DNA from: Anisus vortex
Lineage: Eukaryota > Mollusca > Gastropoda > Planorbidae
Length of the DNA stretch: 64,000 bases
Direction of reading: 5' to 3'
Assembly: GCA_949126835.1 (NCBI GenBank)
Contig: OX421497.1
Coordinates: 9,606,920 to 9,670,919, forward strand
Shown here: piece by piece, positions 55,499 to 64,000 of the stretch
Layout: every line of letters starts with the position of its first letter
How positions within the stretch are numbered: position 1 is the first letter of the stretch
Position numbers and translations under genes: made by a program
The notes under the pieces: model-generated
What the model saw: only the letters and a program-made list of their open reading frames with translations
Databases searched by the model: none
What the model was told of the DNA's origin: nothing

Positions 55499-56062
55499 AA
55501 TAATAATAATAATTGTATTGCGCTGCCAACAAACATAATGTAAGCTCAGAGCGCATTTAACATACAACTAAGAACACTGATATAATCTCTAGGCTAAGAA
55601 ATATATAGCTTATTGATGATTTAAAACTGTACAAACATGGGACAAACCAAATAAATGAAGCAATAACCGACCTAACAAATAAGTAAGAGAGTAGGGGTCT
55701 AAAGCATGTTATCTAAGGTAAATATTGAAATAATGAGTTTTTGTGAAAGTATCAATAGAGCCTGTTCGCCTTAGTTGAATGGGAAATATATATATATTTC
55801 ACACCTTCGGACCTGAATTGGAGAAGGCTCTACGGCCTACGGTCGTCAGAGAGAAACGGGGCACTTCCAAAAGCGAGGAGTCGGAGGGACGAAGTGTTCT
55901 TTGCGGAAACTATGGTTCAATTAGTTCCTTGAGATAAGACGGTATCTCATTGTTATAAAGGCAATGATAGCAAAGTAGCGACACGTTATATTCAACTCTG
56001 GCTTTCACATGAAGCCATTGGAGCAGACGCAGGGGAACTGTCACAGAATCTTACCTTGATAA
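55499..56062 (-). pseudogene. L2-like LINE C-terminal pseudogene with TAA tail
   Basis: The minus strand reads LLQWLHVKARVEYNVSLLCY, NEIPSYLKELIEP, then (after a stop) FPQRTLRPSDSSLLEVPRFS, LTTVGRRAFSNSGPK, a second stop, then LRRTGSIDTFTKTHYF to TAA at 55709-55711. This is the LHWLPVKARIxYK...LRSSD...GxRAF...LK layout of CR1/L2 C-termini. Two nonsense changes, no frameshift. A UTR with paired GCGC blocks and a TAA-type tail at 55499 resembles the LINE at 30086. Confidence 0.82.
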
Positions 56063-57048
56063 AAATGAAAGCTCATTACTTTTAACTTCAAGTATATTGT
56101 TTCAGTTCCTAATCTAATCTTGTTATATAAATCAGCGCTTAGAAACTACCTTCCTCTAAAGAAAAAAATCGTAACAGGAACAATAGAAATAAACAACAAG
56201 TTAGTGTCCAAACTCAAATCAAATTTGATTGAAATGTGACAGTGTTCCTAGTATTGACAAGAGAAATAATTGATTTTATGATTGAATCGTGACAGAAAAG
56301 ATATTGGCCATTGTTTTCTTTCTCACTCACTCTCCCTCTCTCGTTCTCTCTCTCTCTCTCTCTATCTGTCTTTCTCTCTACTTGGGGAAATGAGAAAACA
56401 CCAGCCACTAATTTATTTCAAGCAATTAAATGTTTAATGAAAGACACAAAAAGTAATCTTCAAGATCAGTGAAAGTAGTATGAGAAGTGGGAGAAAAGTT
56501 AAACTGATGGGCGAAGGCTAAAAGTTGATTAAAGAATTACAATGGCATTTGATTGAACAAACCCAATTAATGTGCACTGATGAAATGGAGAGGTCACTAT
56601 GTTATGCCACTGATTTAGTAATATTTACCAAATACTACTTTCGGATCTATTTTATAAGGATTATTAGAACTTAAATTAGAATCTGCGTGAAAATCCTTAA
56701 TTTTTAAAAAATTACTAACAATCATTGGCAGTTGTATCTTTAATTTTGTCATTTGCGGTTTGATATTTTTTAGACGTAATAACTACTGGCTTTGCTAATG
56801 CCTCTTGATTAATTTTAAAACTTCAATTTATATTGCTTACTACGCTAAAATGAAGAATCATTGCAGAGCTAGAACTAAAATGTTTTTACTATCTTCTGAA
56901 TATAAATACAAACTTGCGATTACTTTCAATATAAAAAAACATACTAACGAAATTAAAGAATTCAATAATTGTAAATTTCGCTGGTGATTAGCATTAAGAT
57001 ACTTGCTTAATTAAATTCTATTATTATTTAGTCTTCTTATAAATTTTA
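56063..57048. other. Non-coding; CT run
   Basis: CTCTCT tract at about 56334-56382. No gene recognised. Confidence 0.6.
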
Positions 57049-57192
57049 CAGACGTTCTTTGATAAGATAGAAGATTATTACGTCCACTAGAGCCAAAACT
57101 CTTGCAGGGCGGCAGGGATTGGTCGGAGACAGGGATGGAAACAGCGACGGGTCGGTTGACAGTCCGGTGAAATATCCACTTGACCAGCCAGC
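57049..57192 (-). mobile_element. SINE-B copy
   Basis: Minus strand: GCTGGCTGGTCAAGTGGATA head, GGGACGTAAT-like end, and ACGTCTGT at 57049. The tail is shortened and the box B region is scrambled. Confidence 0.7.
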
Positions 57193-57746
57193 ATCAATTT
57201 ATGTGAAAATGTTTCTATGACAAGGTCCACTTATTGATAAAACTCAACCGCCTATGTCTAGACCCAAAGATATCTATTAAGTTTGTTAAGTCGCTGGGCC
57301 TGGAGTCTCTCTCTATCGTCTGCTAGGATTAGAGATGTCTGGAATACATTTCGGCACACGTTTCGAACTTTAGAAAAGAATTAAAATATCAATCAAACAC
57401 ACTAGCACACAAACAAAAACACACCTAACACACTGACCCAACATACCCATGTATGTATTTATATGTGTGTATATATATATACAAACCAAGAAACGCACCG
57501 ACATATAGAATTAGCTTATTTATGCAAAACCTAAAACATTTCATCACGGAGTGACGCAGACACCCACACTCTAATTTACGTGTCCTCCTCTTCTTCTTCT
57601 TTTGATTTGAATACATCATCCAACACATACAAACACTTTACACACCCAAACCTCACCCGCCGAAGGGACCAACTTTTAGTTAGATATCTACATATAATTG
57701 TTTTGTTTGTATGATTATGTCCTAATACATCGTTGTCTCAAGCGTC
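57193..57746. other. Non-coding, no feature recognised
   Basis: CA-rich stretch near 57400-57425. No gene recognised. Confidence 0.55.
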
Positions 57747-57949
57747 TTCTAGACCAGGCGTCGGCAACCTTTTCATAATAGTGTGCCAAAGTAGGATTTC
57801 TAATTCATTCAGCGCGCCAAATGTCTAACAGTGAACCCATTATTTTCTTGTAGAAGAGACTCCAATTTTCTTTTTCGGAGTCTCGCGAGTACCTTTGAAA
57901 ATGATACGGCGTGCCAAGTCTGGCACGCGTGCAGTAGGTTGTTCTAGAC
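57747..57949. mobile_element. hAT-like MITE with exact 8-bp duplication
   Basis: TTCTAGAC occurs at 57747-57754 and 57942-57949. The left end is CAGGCGTCGGCAACCTTTTC; the right end stops at GTGCAGTAGGTTG, the inverse of only the inner CAACCT part. It is related to 40207-40400, and its end resembles that of 35579. Confidence 0.72.
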
Positions 57950-59259
57950 AGCTGTGTTGAGTTGCAGACTTCCTCAATAATTCAATCAGCTAGTTACAAC
58001 TTTCTCGTATCACACCTAATCCATGTCACACAAATTTATTTTCTAACACCGTAAACCTAACACTAACACCCTAAACGCTAACTAAATCTTACCACGACAA
58101 GGCTAAAAATAGCCTTCCTAAAAAAAACACCAAAAAAAAAAATATTTATTTTTAAGATAGGTTTCTTTCCATGAGTCGACATCGTAATGAGGTCTATGCA
58201 GAATGATTTTCTGGACAGTTGACGCTGGGTAAATACACTTGTTAACATTAGCAATGACTTACTGCGCTGCTGCTGCAAATTCTTTCTCTAAATTATCATG
58301 TAAAGAATCTAAAATTTTTGCATCGATTTCCTTTAAAAGATCAACAAATAGGTGTTGTCCTTTAATAATTGTATGTCTATAATCATTGTTGCATCCGTGA
58401 GCATCATTTATAATATCACAATATTCAAGGATATGTTACAAATTAAAATTTTTAATAAGCATAGGTGCCATTAAGATCAATGTAAAATCAGCCATTTTTT
58501 TTAGTTTACATAGCATCACGTGATCGATTTTCTGTCTCTAAGGAATTGTGCATAGACCTCATTGACAACTCTGAAAAAAAAAACACATACATTTTAACTT
58601 TCTTTAATAGATTGTTACTTTAAATAATCCTCACCGGTTTAACAATCTTCTAACTGAGCCAATTTAACTAAAAACAACCACAATCGTACTTTACTGCTTA
58701 AAAATCTTTATTTCCACATCATTGTTAAAAACATAAAAACTATTTCCAGCCACCGAAAGGGTCATAGATTCGATTCGCACTTTTGAGTGTAAACCAAAAA
58801 GCTTTAAAAGCTTCTTTAATAAGCAAATAGTTTGTTGCCGTTTTAAACGAAAGAAAACCTGTTTTTTATTACCTGTGTAATTCATCCGATTTTTCCTATA
58901 CTTTTTTGTACACAAATATTTCGTTTACTAGACATACCTTGGCTTACTTTTACTTTAACTTATGCCCCTTACAATTCTACTTCTGTGAGAAGGATAATTT
59001 TAATCGGACGAATGGAGGCATTCTTTCACATATACGAGTACAGCTAGCGTTGTGTATAGTGAATGGACTTATTCTTAGATCATTCTTATTTCTGTATATC
59101 GAGAACGGAAGGAGGCAAGGATTGCTCTTCCTTGCAATGAGCATTCACAGTTAAGGTCCGAACAATCAAATTAGTTGTTAGCACATCGTTTCCATAGCTT
59201 CCTTTCTAGCTCCTATCTAATCTGATTTCTTCGTACACTCAATCTAAAACAGTGTCTCC
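57950..59259. other. Non-coding, no feature recognised
   Basis: 1.3 kb of AT-rich DNA. Short frames only, no domain. Confidence 0.55.
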
Positions 59260-59765
59260 AAAACCTTATTCTCTGAGCTATCTTCTTCTCTCAACCATTT
59301 TCTCTAAATCATCTTCTCTCAATCATCTTCTCATAACCATCTTTTCAAGTCCTTCTTCTTAAATGGATCTCCTCTTAGCCAACACGTCGAAGCTATATTA
59401 CCTAAGCCATCTTCTCTAAGCCATCTTCTCTAAGCCAACGCCATCTTCTCTAAGCCATCTTCTCTAAGCTATCTTCTCTAAGTCAAAGCAACCTTCTCTA
59501 AGCCATCTTATCTAAGCCAACGCCATCTTCTATAAGCCAACGCCATCTTCTCTAAGACATCTTCTCTAAGCCATTTTCTCTAAGCCATCTTCTCTAGGCC
59601 AAAGCCATCTTCTCTCCAAAATCTTCTTAAGGGGAATCGCTTCTAAGCCATTTCCCTGAAGCTATGTTCTAAACGCCATCTTCTTTAAGCTATCTTCCCT
59701 AAGAAATCTTCTTAAGGGCATCTCTGCTAAGCTAACTTCTTGAAGCACCCTTCCCTAAGCTGTCT
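59260..59765. repeat. Degenerate CATCTTCTCTAAGC minisatellite
   Basis: About 14-base units CCATCTTCTCTAAG, sometimes with an extra CCAACG, repeated from roughly 59260 to 59765 and decaying towards both edges. Confidence 0.85.
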
Positions 59766-60240
59766 CTGTGTTTATGTTACTATTTGCTTAATGTAGACAA
59801 TATAATTCAAAATTGATCACGAAGTATAACTTTGTTAGAAAAAAAATAAAAGTTTGGTAAAAAAAATAAGCATAAAATTCTTGACAAAAGAAAACACAAT
59901 TTAAGTTACATAAAAATCCTTTAATAGAAAATTATTTCTGGTCATGCCTACTCTGGGGATTTTATAATAAAAAATTGGCGACAGAACATTTGTGCTTATT
60001 TGTCACTTTTATTGAAATCTCACTGTTTTTAGAGTTGGCAAAAAAAATAATTCCCTTTATTGAATATTGACAGACTGGATAATTGACATTTTCATCCACA
60101 GATAATTTTTTCAACATGGGCCACTTATTGTGTTCATGCAATTACCAAATCTAGCACATCCTGGTAGGCGGTTGATGGGAGTTTATACACTTATGTAGGT
60201 TCTTAGGTTATAGATTGAGTGCGTGTATGCTTGTTTGTCT
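59766..60240. other. Non-coding, no feature recognised
   Basis: AT-rich sequence. Confidence 0.6.
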
Positions 60241-60552
60241 ATTAGTGGGAGAGAGAGACAGACAGACAGGTGGGGGAGAAAGAGATTAGCGAGAGTCAGA
60301 TGCGGAGATAGACAGATGTGGGAGAGAGATTGTGGGGGTGAGAGTGTGAGGGAGATAGATTGTGAGGAAGAGAGAGAGAGATAAGTAAGAGATTAGACCT
60401 AGAGAGATGTAAGAATGGAAGAGAGAGCTTACTGTTATAAAGTTATAGAGAGATATATAAGTAGGAAAGTGAGAGCTAACAGGCGAGATAGAGAGAGAGA
60501 TATAGATAGAGATAGAGAGAGACGGTGAAAGAGAGAGAGAGAGAGAGAGAAC
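60241..60552. repeat. GA-rich low-complexity tract
   Basis: GAGAGA, GATAGA and GTGAGAG words. No coding signal. Confidence 0.85.
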
Positions 60553-61560
60553 GTTTTTAAGGATTTAACAAGGTTAAAAATTATTTGTGTGTAATGTGTA
60601 ACAATAAAGCAAAGTTTACCAATAGAAAATTGTGCTGGCGTATTGTCATTTATAGTGAAGCCTCATATGCTCATTTAGTTGTATCTTGTGTTGAATTCAT
60701 TACAAGGTCGTTATTAAAACCAAAATGACATTCTTAACACATAATATTGTTATCAATATTACAACTAATCTATTATGATATTAATAACTATATCTACAAA
60801 TTCCTTTCTATGGAAACTTAAAATAACAAACTTAAGTTTTAAAAACTCCAGGATTTTGGACATCTTATGACATTTCTTATACGCGTGTTGTTGTTAAAGA
60901 TAATAATAATATATTCTATAAATATATATATATGTACACAAAGAAGACTTAGATTTTTTCAATTTAGAATGTCGATTAAAAATGACTAGTAGATGTTTTC
61001 TTTACAATTCATTTTAATGAATATCTACTTCGTTATTCTTGTCATCAATGACGTCAAAGGTTTAAAAAACAAAATCTGTTTCCGTCCCTGTCACTGATTA
61101 GTGCCAAAAGTACAGTCTCGTGACCTTGGTGACATCTTCTTGACGTTGGTGCAGAGAGTTCCATACATATCCGGTCTTTCCTTTTATAAATCTATATATT
61201 GAGATAATCTATATGAACAATGACAAAAGTCCGTACAGCCATTGACAAAGCTTCTTTTGGAATTCAAAGTCAATCACAAGTCCAAAAAAATTAAGTGACT
61301 ATGACTTGAAAAGTTCACGTGTTTATTAGTCTAGCTAAGATGTTGATGTAGTGTTTTATATTTATTTTACATTTAAACTGACTTTTTTTTTATTGTCAGA
61401 CATACTTACTTTATTTACTTATTTAACCGCTTGGTGTATTTTACTTAAACCACTTTTGTTTTTGTTTTACTTTCCCGCATTACTTTACTTTTTTTATATT
61501 TTTTTTACTTTAACTATACTTATTTTACTTTACTTACTTTACTCTTTGTATTCACTATAC
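60553..61560. other. Non-coding, no feature recognised
   Basis: AT-rich; a TTTTACTT-rich approach to the satellite from about 61380. Confidence 0.6.
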
Positions 61561-62262
61561 TTTATTGACATTATTGACTTTATTGACTTTATTGACTTTA
61601 TTGACTTTATTGACTTTATTGACTTTATTGACTTTATTGACTTTATTGACTTTATTGACTTTATTGACTTTATTGACTTTATTGACTTTATTGACTTTAT
61701 TGACTTTATTGACTTTATTGACTTTATTGACTTTATTGACTTTATTGACTTTATTGACTTTATTGACTTTATTGACTTTATTGACTTTATTGACTTTATT
61801 GACTTTATTGACTTTATTGACTTTATTGACTTTATTGACTTTATTGACTTTATTGACTTTATTGACTTTATTGACTTTATAGACTTTATTGACTTTATTG
61901 ACTTTATTGACTTTATTGACTTTATTGACTTTATTGACTTTATTGACTTTATTGACTTTATTGACTTTATTGACTTTATTGACTTTATTGACTTTATTGA
62001 CTTTATTGACTTTATTGACTTTATTGACTTTATTGACTTTATTGACTTTATTGACTTTATTGACTTTATTGACTTTATTGACTTTATTGACTTTATTGAC
62101 TTTATTGACTTTATTGACTTTATTGACTTTATAGACTTTATTGACTTTATTGACTTTATTGACTTTATTGACTTTATTGACTTTATTGACTTTATTGACT
62201 TTATTGACTTTATTGACTTTATTGACTTTATTGACTTTATTGACTTTATTGACTTTATTTAC
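61561..62262. repeat. 9-bp satellite (TTTATTGAC), about 78 units
   Basis: Units in strict 9-base register. Only four variants: ATTATTGAC at 61570, TTTATAGAC at 61876 and 62128, and TTTATTTAC at 62254. As 9 is three codons, frames are open through it in several phases on both strands (Phe-Ile-Asp, Val-Asn-Lys, Thr-Leu-Leu repeats). These are by-products, not genes. Confidence 0.95.
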
Positions 62263-62708
62263 TGTAATTTCTTTACTAACGTTCAACATAGTAAATATCG
62301 CTATCAACATGGTAAATGAACGGATGCAGAAATTTGTTTAGTAAGATTTTATGTATTTGCAAAGTTGGATATATTTTCTGATTCATAAAATCAACACATT
62401 CATGATTGTACGTGATAAAATAAAAAATTCTTTTCGAAGATGTTTCCAATTTATACATTTAAATTGTTTGCTTCTCGGTCAAACGGCTTAGATGTCTATT
62501 GAGGACAAAATAAACAAACAAACAAACAAACAAACTCACAGCAATTATATATAGATCTATATAAATTTACTAATTTACTAACATTATAATCGCCAGCGTA
62601 TCTCTAGCGCGAATATAGATTTTCATTAAATTGTTTATATTATTATCAATTGCATTAATACTTTATAGCTATTCACAATTGGAAAAATCCCTGCAAACTC
62701 TTGGAATT
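62263..62708. other. Non-coding; AAAC microsatellite
   Basis: AAACAAAC run at about 62511-62535. No gene recognised. Confidence 0.6.
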
Positions 62709-62945
62709 TGTGTCTTATCTTATACAGTACAGACGCTCCAACTATAAAGAAGATTATTGCGTCCTACGCTCATCCGTCCTCCTAGTCTAGTCTTGGATCT
62801 TTATTAATGTTTTTAAATGAGGTTAAGTTACTGGTTTTCCTGGTGTGTTCAGGCAACCCATTCCATTCCCAGAATGCCACTCGGGAAGAAAGAGTTCTCG
62901 CATAAGGAATGAGGAAAGTAAACCTGTCCTTATGTTTATCTGAGC
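62709..62945 (-). mobile_element. LINE-B 3' end
   Basis: CTTATCTTATACAGTACAGA at left (tail), then CAACTATAAAGAAGATTATT, CCTACGCTCATCCGTCC, TGTTCAGGCAACCCATTCC and CTCGCATAAGGAATG. The minus strand encodes the LINE C-terminus in decayed form. Confidence 0.78.
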
Positions 62946-63889
62946 ATTGCAACATAGTGTAAGCATTGCAGTGGGGATGTTGGCATTATATAGTTATACA
63001 CACATTCTTGTTGTGAAGTTCAAAATCATACGCACACACACACACACACATACTCAGAAAATACAACATTTAGGTCACTAACTTCTACAAGAGGCTTGTA
63101 TTTGAAAGTTGTACTTCAAGCTGCTAGAAGATAACAGTACTTAAAGGTCATCATTCTAGACCTTGCCCCCACTTTCTTTTTTACAAACAACGCCCCCCCC
63201 CTCCCCAACAGACCCAGAAAGTGTTATATTTATCTGAGTATTAACTTATAAACACGTTAAAAGTACTCACCTCATTATTTCCCTTTCAAGTAACAATATA
63301 TTTTTTTCTTCCCTTTGTAGATATGAAAAAGGCTGCAAGCTAGAATATCTCATGCAATCCACTTTGCCTCAAGGTATTTATACTATTCCCAATTTCTTTG
63401 ATATTAGATACTAGGCAATTTCTGCAGCCAGCTTGGTTTTCTTCATATATCTGTTCACAATGCGCAATTCTCTTTGTTCCGTTTCCGAGTTGTGTTGTTG
63501 TTGTTTTTTTTGTAGTTTTAATTTTTTGTTATGTTCAGATCACTGATCTAGCAGTGTGTTCAGATCCTTGTAGAAATAAAACAATTAAAACCTTTTTTTT
63601 TTTTATTACTGTCCATGATTTTTAAGTTTCTATATCCAGTCTGTTGAAATGGGTATTTCCCAAGGTTCTTTTTTCTTAATCTATTCTTATATAACTAATT
63701 AAATTGTATATATATATATTATATGTATAGTTTCTTCTTTGTAAAACTATAATATATGATTATCTTGTGAGATTTCAACAATTTAAAAAAGAAGTAAACA
63801 TTCACATCCTTAGAAAATCTAAATTTTCTCATGCGCGCTCTAATCTAGTCCTAAATATTATTTTCTTACATTCGTTTACTAATCGCCAG

Positions 63890-63893
<4 letters not shown>
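62946..63893. other. Non-coding; CA run and poly-C
   Basis: CA run near 63032-63050, C tract near 63190. No gene recognised. Confidence 0.6.

Positions 63894-63983
<90 letters not shown>
63894..63983. repeat. CT microsatellite, about 45 units
   Basis: Uninterrupted CT run near the right edge of the window. Confidence 0.95.
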
Positions 63984-63986
<3 letters not shown>

Positions 63987-64000
63987 CACTTTGATGACTG

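Noticed and set aside
61351..62341. Long frames of Phe-Ile-Asp, Val-Asn-Lys and Thr-Leu-Leu repeats
   Set aside because: By-products of the 9-bp satellite, open on both strands.

Overview
This is eukaryotic, AT-rich, gene-poor intergenic DNA, most likely from a mollusc and probably a gastropod. That guess rests on the repeat content: tRNA-derived SINEs, CR1/L2-, RTE- and I-like LINE pieces, a Gypsy element with the integrase-before-reverse-transcriptase order, many hAT-like and Helitron-like non-autonomous DNA elements, and an excess of TAGGCCTA octamers. It is inference, not an identification. I found no convincing host protein-coding gene. The only host gene I can support is one intronless tRNA-Leu (anticodon UAA) on the minus strand at 22955-23036.

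Layout. 1-6 kb: a LINE scrap, a SINE, a purine-biased minisatellite, and a 2.2 kb hAT-like element (3750-5940) that carries 23 back-to-back copies of a 42-bp unit. 7-13 kb: SINE copies, a Helitron-type 3' end, and a 1.7 kb inverted-repeat element flanked by TTAA (10182-11917). 13.6-21 kb: a nested stack, in which a Helitron-like fragment is followed by a LINE 3' end and then by a complete LTR retrotransposon (14079-20974, coding on the minus strand). The LTRs are both 675 bp and the target duplication is ATAC. Its 1283-codon ORF reads Gag, protease, integrase, then the first part of reverse transcriptase. This order is known from Gmr1-like Gypsy elements. The rest of RT and nearly all of RNase H have been deleted. 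21-30 kb: a tandem duplication, the tRNA gene, a hAT MITE, two head-to-tail Helitron-like elements (one with a captured LINE coding end), and GATA-type repeats. 30-36 kb: a 5'-truncated L2-like LINE with a long open RT frame, a tiny piggyBac-like MITE, an RTE-type LINE remnant and a 1.26 kb hAT-like element. 37-53 kb: dispersed SINEs, LINE ends and several MITE families, one with possible THAP-type coding remains. 53-64 kb: an I-like LINE end with an RNase H domain, an L2-like remnant, SINEs sharing their 3' tail with a LINE family, and large simple arrays, including about 78 copies of a 9-bp unit (61561-62262) and a terminal CT microsatellite.

Family names used here (SINE-A, SINE-B, LINE-B, H1, H2, S, T) are local labels given by comparing copies within the window. 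How it works together: nothing here forms a host pathway. What can be read is a history of mobile elements. Non-autonomous elements outnumber anything able to encode its own machinery, SINE-B ends like LINE-B (a likely parasite-host pair), and Helitron-like units have picked up tRNA-like and LINE sequence. The most notable items are the rearranged-order LTR element with its triplicated leader, the hAT element with the perfect minisatellite, and the tRNA-like module inside the H1 family.
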